Part shown: piece after piece, positions 9,601 to 18,703 of the stretch
How the letters are laid out: every line of letters begins with the position of its first letter
How positions within the stretch are numbered: the stretch's first letter is position 1
Origin: Candidatus Anammoxibacter sp.
GTDB lineage: Bacteria; Planctomycetota; Brocadiia; Brocadiales; Anammoxibacteraceae
Assembly (NCBI GenBank): GCA_021777105.1
Contig: JAIQZQ010000004.1
Coordinates: forward strand, 34,451-98,450
Length of the DNA stretch: 64,000 nt
Direction of reading: 5' to 3'
The notes under the pieces: generated by a model
What the model was told of the DNA's origin: nothing
The model's database searches: none
What the model saw: the letters and a program-made list of their open reading frames with translations, nothing else
Program-made: the position numbers and the translations under genes

Positions 9601-12126
9601 GCGCCAACACCGCCGCCGCAACCAGGAGGACCTCCGCCGAGAGATCCGCTAGGGTTTACAATTGCAAGCGTTCGGCCGGAAGGTCGCTACACCAGCAAGT
9701 TTTTTAATAACGGCATTAGTTGGAGTCAGGCTACGCCGGTTGCCGTTGTTAACGGGGCCGATACTCCGAATATTGATATAAACTTAAGTCTGGGAGGCAA
9801 AGTATCGGGAAAAGTCCTTAATTCTAAAGATTTTGAACTTAGCGGCATAGTTATAGAAGCGTATGAATCCGACACTGGTTTATGGATCAATTCAGTTACA
9901 ACTGATTTGTCCGGCAATTATACTATTAGCCTGCGGCCTAACGCTGATTATAAACTGAAGGCGTTTGATCCTAACGTAGTGCATAATGCGCTCTATTACC
10001 AAAACGTTTCAAGTTGGCATCAATCCGACAGAATACATATAGATCCGGCTGATAACAAGTCGGGCTTTGATTTCTCTATGGTTGATGATGGAGGTTTTAT
10101 TAGCGGCAAAGTAACTGATGAAAAAAACAGGCCTGTAAGAGAAGTGGAAATAGGCGTGTTTAATTTCGACACAGGGTCGTGGTTTGATTCGACAATAACA
10201 GACGTGGACGGTCTGTATAAAATAGTTGTTCCTTCAGGAAAATACAAAGTAGGCGCTTTGCCTGTGGATTCAAAAAGTCTTTCTACTTTTTACAACAATG
10301 CTTCAAACTGGAAAGACGCTGAGGCTGTTTTTGTGCCAAAGACGCAAGGAACCGGCAATATAAATTTCAAACTATTTAAAGGCGGAAATATTGAGGGCCT
10401 GGTTAAGGACAAATCAGACAATGCATTGCCGCAAATAAATATACAGGTTTTTGATTTTGCAACGGGGTCGTGGGTTAATGAAAGCATTACAGATAAGGAA
10501 GGCAAATATAATGTTGCTGTTCCGGCAGGCAAATATAAGATCAGGGCTGAAGCCCTTGACGTTAAATCCAAATTTGCCGGCCAGTTTTATAAAAACGCGT
10601 TTAATTGGAACCAAAGCGAGCCTGTTGCTGCCGCTAATGACGCGACTACGACGCTTGATGATATAGAGCTGACAAATGGAAGTTCAATTTCCGGTAAAGT
10701 TGTGGACGGCAATAGTTTGCCTTTGTCAAACGCAAAGGTTGATATATATGAATTTGACACCGGTTTTTGGGTTGCATCCACAAGTTCAGATAAAAATGGG
10801 GATTATACCGTAAAAGGGCTGCCTAACAATGATTTTCGGGTAAAAGCGTCGCCTCCGCCTGGAAGAGGCTTGTCTTGCGTGTTTTATAATAACGCTGTTG
10901 AATGGGATAATGCCTGGCGCGCAGTAATTAATAACAAGGATTTGGATAATATTAACTTTACCCTTGTTGCCGGCGGGTTGATTTTAGGCAAAGTAAGCGA
11001 TGATGTTACCGGAGATGGTATTTCCGGAGTGGAAGTCGGCGCTTATGACTTTGGATCAGGCAGTTGGGTTGGCAGCGGTATTACCGATGGAAATGGGGAT
11101 TATTCGATACAGGCTCCATTTGGCGTTTATTTGCTTCATACCGCCGCAAGCGGAATAGACTATGTGGATGAATTCTATGATAACACCTTGAATCTGGACG
11201 AGGCTAAACCTGCAATCGTTACGGCCACGAAGAATTTTAACGCAAACTTTCAATTGGGCACAGGTGGAAAGATAAGCGGTAAAATAAGCGATTTTGAGAA
11301 TGAGGATATTTTTGGGGCTAAAATAAGCGCTTTTAATTTTGGGACTGATTTATGGGTTAATAGCGGTCTTACAAACATTGACGGCGAATTTACAATAAAC
11401 GTGCCTGTTGGCAAATACCGCCTTGAAGTTAACGCTCCTGTTAACAGCGACCTAATTGACGCGTCGTTAGACTCGCCAATTAAGGTTGGCGAGGATGAGA
11501 ATGTGACTATTGCCGGAATAGCTTTGCAAAAAGGAAGAGGCTCTGTTATAGGCATTGTTAAAGATGACACAGGGCCGGTTTTGGAAGGTATAAAAGTAAT
11601 CGCTGTTAACGCTATTTCAAATGCCATTGCTGGTTCTGATGTCACAGACAGCAAGGGCGCTTATAAAATTAGCGTTCCTCCTGGAAGTTATCGGATAAAA
11701 ACAGTCTCCGGGCTAGGTGATGACAAATTTGTTGATAAATTATTTGATAATGTTATCAGCTGGGATGACGCTTCGTTGGTTAATGTAAGCAAAGATGTTT
11801 TACGCACTGTTGATTTTGTGCTGAATAAAGGCGTCAAAATTAGTGGAAGGGTCAGGAAGGCGACAGGCTCGATTCCATTGCCGGGTCTTGAAGTGCATGT
11901 TTTGCAATCCGACACGGGAAAATGGATAAACAGCGGTAAAACCGACGGAAATGGAAATTATTCGATAACTGTTCCTGATGGAGTTTATCGTATATGGGCT
12001 GATAATAAAGGCGTTAATGTTAATTCGCAATTCTTTAGCTCTACAAAAAGTTTTGACAAAGCGAAGAGAATTGTTGTCAGCGGGACTGATATAAAGGGTG
12101 TTGATTTTGATTTAACGTCTAAATAA
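6658..12126 (+). CDS. Giant exported protein with about 15 carboxypeptidase-regulatory-like repeats
   Basis: An 1822-residue protein with an N-terminal signal peptide or anchor (VLLLLALVLVFTARVGYS). Residues ~35-270 are a beta-solenoid-like region rich in T, S, G and N. A Pro/Thr/Gly linker follows at ~278-314, then about 15 repeats of ~90 residues. Each begins like GKVxDxxxxPIxGIxVxAxDFxTGxW, continues TDxxGNYxIxVPxGxYKV, and often has FYNNxxxWxxAxxV; this fits CarboxypepD_reg (PF13620)-like Ig-type modules. A second Pro-rich linker (~935-998) lies inside the seventh repeat. The protein should be secreted or surface-exposed, as an extended stalk that may bind polysaccharide or protein. No LPXTG, PEP-CTERM or type 9 sorting signal is recognised at the C-terminus. 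It lies between two other exported proteins. Confidence 0.8.
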   Translation: MKQKERLFTIYKPNMIVLLLLALVLVFTARVGYSDGFIINSGLKLDINDIVLNVNGSMTVSGNLESGNGTITVSGNLVNTGTITASSGFIEFTGLSGTQTFNPGSSGSVFNNVTYSGTSTLTLANNIDINGAFLNKTGAFDAGLFNMNIAGDWNNEGTFLPGSSTVTFDGVNQTIKGSNTFYNLAKVASSPVTLTFEGSKSQTITNNLILQGIPGVLISLRSDASPTQFKIAVTETGRSILSFLDVKDSDASGGKLLEVGDDSVDSGNNTNWQFFVPTTPTPPPAGTPVPTPPGGGGGGGGPVATPAPTPAPAPSGSIIGNVADSKLRPIKGIFVDAYDFFSGLWIGGAKTDELGDYTITNIAAGTYKVGVDVSDTAFVEQFFNKANWATADKVIVTETAGRSGINFILTNGNFIRGKVSDSASNPVPGIFVDAFDSVTREWVSDSLTDGQGNYSITVPPGSYKVAVNTLGTDFLREFFLDSGSFEDALEIVVTANKNAENKNFSLSKGNTIKGQITDIFNNKLQGVFVNVFDASSGELVNFGETDSDGNYEVAVLPGRYNVVVEVFGTNFSPAIRESVVVKSNGESPIINFILNVSNFVKGKVASSTGAPLANIFIEALNSETGVFVDFGVTGLTGEYSIPLHPGGYTIKVNTDGTNFLESSQDINMVASDVTVDFTLKFGNLIHGNVTDSSNAPVFGVTVNAFDFKTGVWAGAGATDINGDYSIPVVPGSYKVGIDPFGTNFAPIFYDNVDWDNAESVTVFEVGDTLDINIVVPEGSFIEGKVTAGSNPISGVIVEVYDFQSDTWINSDKTDNDGNYSVPVMAGLYKVGTFALKQGFADEFYNNTGVNFADKVTVIPGKTVSRINFELDPGGSISGLVTNGSTPIKDIEVNAFEFETNRWVSSGLTDADGNYKISGLTEGNYRVWAFDPDGFTPPPPVVATPTPQAPSATPTPAPISGGTPTPPGPTPAPTPPPPGPPPAPTPPPQPGGPPPRDPLGFTIASVRPEGRYTSKFFNNGISWSQATPVAVVNGADTPNIDINLSLGGKVSGKVLNSKDFELSGIVIEAYESDTGLWINSVTTDLSGNYTISLRPNADYKLKAFDPNVVHNALYYQNVSSWHQSDRIHIDPADNKSGFDFSMVDDGGFISGKVTDEKNRPVREVEIGVFNFDTGSWFDSTITDVDGLYKIVVPSGKYKVGALPVDSKSLSTFYNNASNWKDAEAVFVPKTQGTGNINFKLFKGGNIEGLVKDKSDNALPQINIQVFDFATGSWVNESITDKEGKYNVAVPAGKYKIRAEALDVKSKFAGQFYKNAFNWNQSEPVAAANDATTTLDDIELTNGSSISGKVVDGNSLPLSNAKVDIYEFDTGFWVASTSSDKNGDYTVKGLPNNDFRVKASPPPGRGLSCVFYNNAVEWDNAWRAVINNKDLDNINFTLVAGGLILGKVSDDVTGDGISGVEVGAYDFGSGSWVGSGITDGNGDYSIQAPFGVYLLHTAASGIDYVDEFYDNTLNLDEAKPAIVTATKNFNANFQLGTGGKISGKISDFENEDIFGAKISAFNFGTDLWVNSGLTNIDGEFTINVPVGKYRLEVNAPVNSDLIDASLDSPIKVGEDENVTIAGIALQKGRGSVIGIVKDDTGPVLEGIKVIAVNAISNAIAGSDVTDSKGAYKISVPPGSYRIKTVSGLGDDKFVDKLFDNVISWDDASLVNVSKDVLRTVDFVLNKGVKISGRVRKATGSIPLPGLEVHVLQSDTGKWINSGKTDGNGNYSITVPDGVYRIWADNKGVNVNSQFFSSTKSFDKAKRIVVSGTDIKGVDFDLTSK

Positions 12127-12224
12127 CAGCAGTTTCTAAATTTAGGCGGATAGCGAATAGCAATTTAATAAAAACGGTTTTACGTTTGCGTTAAATCTTT
12201 TATTGCGTCCAGAGGTTGAAAGTT

Positions 12225-13097
12225 ATGAAGAATCCAAAAAAAATTATAAGAAATTCAATGACGGCTATGTTTTTAATTCCTATATTGGCGTTGTTTGGGA
12301 GCTTTATTATAGGGTTGGCCAACAACGCTTTAGCTGAGGTTAGGGTTGGCACAAATTCCAGACAAACTGAGAAGATTGTAGGCGCTCAGGAAAGCACGCA
12401 TAAAACTACAAGTTCATTGCCTGGTTTTGTCACAGGCAAGGTTTTTGATAATGTCACCGGCTCCGGCATTCCAGACGCTGAAATTAAGCTTTTGCAGTCG
12501 GGCGAAACTGTAGTCTCTGATCGAAGCGCCGGCGACGGGATGTTCTTTTTGAGAATTGCTCCGGGTAATTATAATATAAAGGTAGTTAAAAGCGGTTTTG
12601 AAAACAGGAATGACACTGTAGAAATTGATCCGTTCGAAACTGAGTTGAAGAATATGAATATGGCTCCGTCAATTTCGTCGCCTCCAACGCCGCCGGATTC
12701 AAACGACCCTAATTTAGAATGCGCCCAAGGAGGCGCTCCAAGCAGAGTTGAAATACTGCCAAGTTCACTAAGCGTTAGGCCTGGAGGCGCAAAATTGGTA
12801 AGAATTCATGTCCTGAAAGACAAAATAGGGGGGTGCTCTATTGATGTTAATATTAAATGCGTTGCCGGTTGCGAGAAGATTGAGTTAAAAGAAGAAACCG
12901 TCACAACTAACAAAAGAGGCTTTGCGGTGGCTTCAATAGGGGTGAAGAAACTAAAAAGGGGCATTGCTGTTCTGCGGTTTGAAGCGGGTAAAGTTAAAGA
13001 TGTATTGCCTGTAAAGATCGAAAAATCGTCATATAGGCCTGTTATTGATATTGATAAACCAAAATTGGGAAAATTATTAAAAAAAGTCAATAAATAG
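12225..13097 (+). CDS. Exported protein with one carboxypeptidase-regulatory-like and one Ig-like domain
   Basis: Start ATG 12225 is chosen because AGAGG at 12211-12215 precedes it by nine bases; an in-frame TTG at 12216 directly abuts that site and is unlikely. The ~290-residue product has a signal peptide (TAMFLIPILALFGSFIIGLANNALA). A carboxypeptidase-regulatory-like domain (GKVFDNVTGSGIPDAEIKLL, then APGNYNIKVVKSGFENR) spans about 65-145. A Pro-rich spacer follows, then a C-terminal Ig-like domain (~165-275) with a Cys pair, VEILPSSLSVRPGGAKLV and SIDVNIKC. It is the third exported protein in a row, 98 bases after the giant repeat protein, suggesting a shared surface structure. Its exact role is unknown. 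Confidence 0.65.
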   Translation: MKNPKKIIRNSMTAMFLIPILALFGSFIIGLANNALAEVRVGTNSRQTEKIVGAQESTHKTTSSLPGFVTGKVFDNVTGSGIPDAEIKLLQSGETVVSDRSAGDGMFFLRIAPGNYNIKVVKSGFENRNDTVEIDPFETELKNMNMAPSISSPPTPPDSNDPNLECAQGGAPSRVEILPSSLSVRPGGAKLVRIHVLKDKIGGCSIDVNIKCVAGCEKIELKEETVTTNKRGFAVASIGVKKLKRGIAVLRFEAGKVKDVLPVKIEKSSYRPVIDIDKPKLGKLLKKVNK

Positions 13098-13203
13098 CGG
13101 CAGGCTTCTTTTGAGCGGCTTTAAAATATTTACAGTACTTATATTGATGCAGCAGTTTTTGGAGCTTTTAAACAGGAGAATCTTTAAATCTATGCGCAGG
13201 ATC

Positions 13204-14466
13204 TTAGTTGTCAAATACGGTGTTTGATATTATTTTAAAGTTTGAGCCGGATCTGTAAAACGGATGGTAATGCAACCCACAACATCTTGAACAAATTGGC
13301 AGAGTATTGCCTTTTATAAATTTCCTGAACTTCCTCGCCTTTTCGTTATTCCACATTTCGTGAAAATTCTCTTTATTTATATTGCCTAAAATGTAATCAG
13401 GGTTGTCGTTACAAAACATAGCGTCGCCATTTGGGTAAACCATCAAATGCGTCCACGGCGCTATGCATTTAAAATTCTTGTCGTTAAACGATCCTTTAGA
13501 AACGGTTTCGTTTGTTTTGACCGGGTAGAATAATTTTGGGTCTTTAGAATAATATTTTGGAATGTCGTCAATTTCCACATGAGGGAAAAACGACAACAGA
13601 AATTTGTTTTTGCGGTCATGAATATTTCTTAGCGCTTGTTGAATGTAATCCAAATCCATTCCAAAGTCGTCCCGCGCCCAACCTTTCCATGATGTTGCCC
13701 GGCAGTTAAAATGCTTTTCCATTACTTTTTCGTACATCTCGCCGGCTTCGCTTAATGTAAAGTATGAATGCTTTATAATCAACATATCCAGACCTAGCTC
13801 TTCAGTAATTTCCGGTAGTTGGCTTATATTTTTGTATGAATGGTCTGATATTGTTGAAATCTGGCATAGTTTAGGTTTGTCTGCGCCGTATTTTACCTTT
13901 AGCTTTTTTATCTTTTCGATTCCGGCTTTTACTTTTGCGAAGCAATCTTTCATTCCCCTGATTTCATTATGTTTATCGCCTGGGCCGTCTATTGAAACAT
14001 ATAAAACATCTACTCCGGCTTTAACAATATCTTCCGCGTATCGCTCAAACATGGTGCCGTTTGAGACAATCCAGCAAACCATGTTTTTTGATTTGATGTG
14101 GTTGATTAATTCGATAATGTCTTTATGTAAAAACGGCTCGCCGCCGGTAAGGAATATGGTAGGTTTAAATCTCGATACCTGATTTATGAATGATTTAAAT
14201 ACATTCTTGTCCAATGAACGTTCTTGTGTTTCTTTTTGGGCGTCTTTTAAGAAGCCCGTAGATCCCCATTGTCCGCAACTTTTACAGCGCAAATTACACG
14301 CTTGCGTAGGCATCATATGTATAAGATACGGCATATAGCTATAGCCATCGGCAAATCTGCCGTCTAACTGGAGCGAAAATAATCTTGTGACCCATCGGAT
14401 CATTTTTTTGTCGCCAAACGGGCTTTTGTTTAAAACTTTATAAAATTGCAGAGCTTTTTTGAGCAT
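13204..14466 (-). CDS. Radical SAM/SPASM protein
   Basis: A 420-residue protein with the radical SAM [4Fe-4S] motif C57-NLR-C61-KS-C64 and the downstream TGGEPFLH motif (GGEP binds SAM). The C-terminal ~80 residues have the spaced cysteines of a SPASM domain (CIAPW, MFCNDN, ICSRCCGLHYHP) that would hold auxiliary clusters. The family modifies peptides, proteins or other substrates through the 5'-deoxyadenosyl radical in the cytoplasm. There is no nearby small precursor peptide or other maturase, so the substrate cannot be named. It is transcribed opposite to the three surface-protein genes and ends about 100 bases from them. Confidence 0.85.
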   Translation of the reverse strand: MLKKALQFYKVLNKSPFGDKKMIRWVTRLFSLQLDGRFADGYSYMPYLIHMMPTQACNLRCKSCGQWGSTGFLKDAQKETQERSLDKNVFKSFINQVSRFKPTIFLTGGEPFLHKDIIELINHIKSKNMVCWIVSNGTMFERYAEDIVKAGVDVLYVSIDGPGDKHNEIRGMKDCFAKVKAGIEKIKKLKVKYGADKPKLCQISTISDHSYKNISQLPEITEELGLDMLIIKHSYFTLSEAGEMYEKVMEKHFNCRATSWKGWARDDFGMDLDYIQQALRNIHDRKNKFLLSFFPHVEIDDIPKYYSKDPKLFYPVKTNETVSKGSFNDKNFKCIAPWTHLMVYPNGDAMFCNDNPDYILGNINKENFHEMWNNEKARKFRKFIKGNTLPICSRCCGLHYHPFYRSGSNFKIISNTVFDN

Positions 14467-14724
14467 ATTGTTTTGTTTGTTTTTCGTATATACAAAAAAA
14501 TAGGAGAGAGCACAATACGTTAATCAATAGAAATGGTCAAGTGAAATTTAAATGGTTTTGTTTTGCTTGAAGCTAAATGCCTCAAGTTAAATTCTTTTTT
14601 GTTGAAGCGGTAAACCGAAACCTCTGTTTTTAACCGAAAATAATGGTATAATTTTCGAAAACAAGAAGCCGCAAAAAGGGTTTGGTTCGCAAAAAAAGCG
14701 GGTTATTTCTTAAAAAATAGACAT

Positions 14725-15129
14725 TTATTTTGTTGTGTCGTTATTGGCAACCTTAATGCCTAAAACGTCTTCTGTTTTTTTTACAATATCGTCAGGATCA
14801 AACGGTTTTGTCACATAATCGTCGGCGCCTACTTTAAAGCCCATATCTTTATCAAACTCTTGGCCTTTTGCGGTTAGGAAGATAACGTAAATATCTTTTA
14901 AATTAGGATCGCTTTTGATTTTTTCACAAATATCAAAACCGCTTAGTTTTGGCATCATAACATCTAAAAAAACCAAATCAGGTTTTGCCGTTTTAGACAA
15001 TTCCCAGGCTTCATCGCCGTCCTCAGCAAACAAAATATCTACGTCAAAAGCCCTAAAACTCCTTAAAGATCGATTTAAAAGCAATCTGATATGAAATTCG
15101 TCGTCTACAATTAATATTTTTTTTGCCAT
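14725..15129 (-). CDS. Single-domain response regulator (CheY-like)
   Basis: A 134-residue receiver domain with no output domain. The acidic pocket is D9/D10 (ILIVDDE), the phosphoacceptor is D56 (LVFLDVMMP), the switch Thr is in FLTAKG, and the conserved Lys is in VTKPFDP. It lies 57 bases downstream of a second very similar receiver protein, probably a tandem duplicate. The cluster also contains a histidine kinase 680 bases upstream, its likely partner. The output target is unknown. A dimer or protein-binding role like CheY is likely. Confidence 0.9.
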   Translation of the reverse strand: MAKKILIVDDEFHIRLLLNRSLRSFRAFDVDILFAEDGDEAWELSKTAKPDLVFLDVMMPKLSGFDICEKIKSDPNLKDIYVIFLTAKGQEFDKDMGFKVGADDYVTKPFDPDDIVKKTEDVLGIKVANNDTTK

Positions 15130-15186
15130 TATTATTGTTCCACGGAAAAAATAAAAATTTATAAATTAGTATAATTTTGTAAAGTC

Positions 15187-15573
15187 CTATTCTACTTTAA
15201 TATCTAAAATCCTTTCAACTTTATTAATTAAATCTTCCGGATCCATGGGTTTTGTAAGATATTCGTTAGCGCCTGATTTAAACCCCTCCTCTTTGTCAAA
15301 ATATTGCCCTTTCGCTGTTAAGAATATTATATAAATATTCTTTAGCTCTGGATCATTTTTTAACTTTTTGCATACATCGAAGCCATTTATTTTCGGCATC
15401 ATAATATCAAGAAAGATTAAGTCCGGTTTTTCTTTAATTGCTAATTCTAAAGCTTGTTCGCCATTCCTTGCAATTAAAATATCAACGCCTAATGATTGAA
15501 AACACTTAAATGACCTTTTCAGCAACAGACAAATAAGCTCTTCATCTTCAGCGATTAAAATTTTTTTTGACAC
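15187..15573 (-). CDS. Single-domain response regulator (CheY-like)
   Basis: A 128-residue receiver domain with ILIAEDEE at the start, phosphoacceptor D56 (LIFLDIMMP), FLTAKG and the conserved Lys in LTKPMDP. It is close in sequence to the receiver protein at 14725-15129 and lies upstream of it on the same strand. It follows the histidine kinase after 238 bases. It has no DNA-binding domain, so the signal must pass through protein contacts. AGGAGG (revcomp of 15581-15586) sits upstream of the start. Confidence 0.9.
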   Translation of the reverse strand: MSKKILIAEDEELICLLLKRSFKCFQSLGVDILIARNGEQALELAIKEKPDLIFLDIMMPKINGFDVCKKLKNDPELKNIYIIFLTAKGQYFDKEEGFKSGANEYLTKPMDPEDLINKVERILDIKVE

Positions 15574-15811
15574 TTTCTATATCCTCCTTCAAAAAAACAG
15601 GAAAACGCAAATGAAATTGTAATGCTACAATTCTGTTTTTTTTATTTTAACAAGAACTTTTCCTTATAATCGTTTTTAGTAGAATACAAATATAAAAACC
15701 AAAATTTGCTGGATTGTCTAGCTTTCATATTGTGTGAAATTGTAATACAATACGATGGCGCTTAAAACTAAAAAATATGATATGGAGCCGGAATATGAAT
15801 ATATCCGCAAA

Positions 15812-17581
15812 TCATGCTATTTTTCCATGCATTTTTTGTTTGTTTACGTCCTCGTCCTCGTCCTTTTTATTAAAGTTAAAGCTTTGAGCCGTATTTCTAA
15901 TTGCTAGTGTAAAAGTGAAGGACGTTCCTCTTCCAAGTTCGCTTTCAACCCAAATTTTCCCGCCATAATGCTCAATTATTTCTTTACAAATCGGCAAACC
16001 AAGGCCTGTGCCGGTTGGTTTGTCTGTTAATGTATTTCCAACCTGTTTGAATTTGTCAAAAATTTGAGAAATTTCTCTTTCGTCAATGCCGGTTCCTGTG
16101 TCTGTTATTCTTACTTCAACAAATTGTCCTGTGTTGCGTAAACCCCAGGTAATCAGACCTTGATTGGTAAATTTTAGAGCGTTGCTTAATAAATTTAATA
16201 TTACTTGTAAAACCCTATCCTTATCGCAATAAATATTAGGGATGTTTTCTTCCTTATTAAAGACAATTTCCAGGCCTTTTTCCTCTAATATGCATGTTGA
16301 TGTGTTTATAGCGTAGTCAATTATTTCAATTAATGAAATCATCTCATCGTTCCAGTCTACTTTGCCTGCTTCCATTTTAGCTATATCCAACACTTCATTT
16401 ATTAATCGGGCAAGCCGGTCGCCTTCGCTAACAATGATTGCTATTTCTTCCTGGGCTTCATCTATTTCATTTTTTAAGATGCAATTGTCTTCGTCGTTTA
16501 AATCAGCTAAATTTATTCTGGGGATAATGTTCTTTTTAAATGACGAATTCATAAGTTTTGCAAATCCGACAATTGATGTTAATGGGGTTCGCAATTCATG
16601 TGACACTGATGATATAAAGTTGGTCTTCATTTCATCCAGTTTTCTTAAATCCTCATTAGCTTTTTCTAATTCCATAATTGCGTAATTTAAGTCTTTCGTT
16701 CTTAATGCGACTTTATTTTCCAGTTCATCCTTAAGTTCTTCAAGCTCTTCAATTGTGTTCTTAAGGCTTGTTGTCATCCTATTGAAGTTGTCAGCCATAA
16801 CGCCTACTTCATCAGAAGATTGGACTTCTACGATTTTAGTTAAATCGCCTTTAGAAATATCCATAGCGGTTTGCGCTACGTTGCGAATTGGAGTTACTAT
16901 CTTTTTAACAAAAATCAGCGCAATAATTATAGCGATAGTTATAACGACAAAAATAATTAGAACGTTAATAAATAAGATCTCCATCATCCTTGTCTCCATA
17001 TTTTTTAGAGACATGCCAATCTTTACGATTACTTTTGTTTGCGCGTTGAGCTCCTCCTCAGGTTCATCTTCATCAATAAATAGGATGTCTTGAAAAAGAT
17101 CTGAATCTTCCGGTCTTACCTGTTCTTCCATAACTATTGGAGTTGAAAATTCATAAATTTTTTCTCCTTTATCTGATATAAACGCTAATCTGTGGACATT
17201 ATCTTCCATTTGTACTTTTGGCATTTTTTTGTTAATTTGCAAAATGTATTCGCCTTTGCTCTCTTTTGCAAGAATTTTGCCGTCTTCCCTCTCGATTGTT
17301 ACATAAACGATATCTGACTTTTTCATCCTGCCTGAAATAAGCCTGCTAAGTATAATTGTGTCTTCTGTAAAACCTCCATACTTGGCGTCATACGCAAGGC
17401 TTTTTGCTTCAGAAATTCCTCTTTTTTCAATTTCGTTTTCCAATTCCCTTTTAGACAATAGCATTGATGAAAAAACAATGCTGGTGCTTACAAAAATTAT
17501 TATGGAAATAATGGCAATAAAGAATTTTAGTCTAATACTAAATTTTACGCCTTTGTTTATTCTATTCAATTGTTCGTCCAT
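15812..17581 (-). CDS. Membrane sensor histidine kinase
   Basis: A 589-residue kinase. A first membrane helix is at ~19-42, followed by a ~155-residue extracytoplasmic sensor region (Cache-like size) and a second long hydrophobic helix (~200-226). A HAMP linker follows (KKIVTPIRNVAQTAMDISKGD), then a coiled coil. The HisKA domain has the phosphoacceptor His in SHELRTPL at about residue 326. The ATPase domain shows the N box (LLSNALKF), G1 (TDTGTGI) and G2 (TGLGLPIC) motifs. There is an unusual hydrophilic, acidic insert between the His and the ATPase domain. Two periplasmic binding proteins lie upstream and two receiver proteins downstream on the same strand, so the sensor may read ligand-loaded binding protein. 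Confidence 0.9.
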   Translation of the reverse strand: MDEQLNRINKGVKFSIRLKFFIAIISIIIFVSTSIVFSSMLLSKRELENEIEKRGISEAKSLAYDAKYGGFTEDTIILSRLISGRMKKSDIVYVTIEREDGKILAKESKGEYILQINKKMPKVQMEDNVHRLAFISDKGEKIYEFSTPIVMEEQVRPEDSDLFQDILFIDEDEPEEELNAQTKVIVKIGMSLKNMETRMMEILFINVLIIFVVITIAIIIALIFVKKIVTPIRNVAQTAMDISKGDLTKIVEVQSSDEVGVMADNFNRMTTSLKNTIEELEELKDELENKVALRTKDLNYAIMELEKANEDLRKLDEMKTNFISSVSHELRTPLTSIVGFAKLMNSSFKKNIIPRINLADLNDEDNCILKNEIDEAQEEIAIIVSEGDRLARLINEVLDIAKMEAGKVDWNDEMISLIEIIDYAINTSTCILEEKGLEIVFNKEENIPNIYCDKDRVLQVILNLLSNALKFTNQGLITWGLRNTGQFVEVRITDTGTGIDEREISQIFDKFKQVGNTLTDKPTGTGLGLPICKEIIEHYGGKIWVESELGRGTSFTFTLAIRNTAQSFNFNKKDEDEDVNKQKMHGKIA

Positions 17582-17718
17582 ATTTTTACTTGCGCCTTAA
17601 ATTTAAACTTGCTTCGTTCCAAGCTACCTAAAGAAATTATTGACCGTTTTTTTATAATCTAAGCTTGCGATATGATTTCTATAGTTTTTTGTTTATCTAT
17701 ATTGACTGTGTTTGGACT

Positions 17719-18645
17719 CTATTCAAATACTTTTGATGAAGATTTTGCCACATGTTCAGGTATATTTATGCCCATTTTTTTTGCTGTTTTCAAATTAATT
17801 GTAATGTTGGCCGCGTCAGGCGGTATTATATTTTTAAAATCAGATTTATTGTCTGTATAGTCTAGGACTTTGCGTGTGAATCTGGCCGCTTGTTTCCCTA
17901 TATCAAAATAGTTAGGCGATATTGACAAAAGCGCTCCGGCCTGCACAAATCTTTCCGAATGTGTAATTATAGGCATATTATTTCCAAATGATGATAGAAG
18001 CAAGAAGTCAAAAGATTCCCTTGTTACAACGGTTGCGTCGGCAATTAACCAAAGGGCGTCAATTTGTTTTATTAAATCTCTAATTGCTTTTGGAACAACT
18101 TTTTTTGACTTAACTTTTACAGACAATAATTTAATTCCAAATTTTTCCACAACCGAATCTGCATTTTTAATAATATGGCCTGTATTTTCCGGGTTGTAAA
18201 TGACGCCCATGGTCTTTATCATGGGCAAAACAGTTTGCATTTTTTGTATCTGGTCATTTACGGTGATTCTGAGTGTTATTCCGTATATATTGCTCAATTT
18301 ATCGTCTATTAAGCCGTGTTTTTCCGGGTTCATTACCATACAATACATTATAGGTGTATTTGTAAAATCCTCTTTAATAAGCAATGTGGCATTTAGACCA
18401 ATGGTTAATAACAGATCCGGGTTAATATCCTTAATTTCTTTTATTATACTTCTATTTTCAGCCTTTTTTGGGCTTATCAGGTATTCAGTGATTTTAAATT
18501 TGGAATCGCTTTTGAATCCTTCCACTGCCTGGTTATATGGAGCAACATTTTTGCTTTTAATGACTACTATATTATTTGCCGTTGCGTCAAATATCGGCAA
18601 ACAAAATATGAAAAACAAAATAGTTGGTTTTAAGTAAGATTTCAT
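17719..18645 (-). CDS. Periplasmic ABC-type substrate-binding protein (PF04392-like)
   Basis: ATG at 18645 is preferred over an in-frame GTG at 18657 because it directly starts a signal peptide (MKSYLKPTILFFIFCLPIF). The ~308-residue product has the ABC_sub_bind fold pattern: a GLNATLLI segment, CMVMNPEKHGL, MGVIYNPENTG and ALLSISPNYFDIGKQAA. Relatives bind tryptophan or unknown small molecules. There is no lipobox, so it should be free in the periplasm. It is about half-identical by eye to the next gene upstream, 46 bases away. No permease or ATPase gene is nearby; a histidine kinase follows after 137 bases. Confidence 0.85.
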   Translation of the reverse strand: MKSYLKPTILFFIFCLPIFDATANNIVVIKSKNVAPYNQAVEGFKSDSKFKITEYLISPKKAENRSIIKEIKDINPDLLLTIGLNATLLIKEDFTNTPIMYCMVMNPEKHGLIDDKLSNIYGITLRITVNDQIQKMQTVLPMIKTMGVIYNPENTGHIIKNADSVVEKFGIKLLSVKVKSKKVVPKAIRDLIKQIDALWLIADATVVTRESFDFLLLSSFGNNMPIITHSERFVQAGALLSISPNYFDIGKQAARFTRKVLDYTDNKSDFKNIIPPDAANITINLKTAKKMGINIPEHVAKSSSKVFE

Positions 18646-18703
18646 TTTAATAATCACGACAAGAAATAAAGAATTATTTTGTTACTATTTCTGGGTATAT
18701 AAT

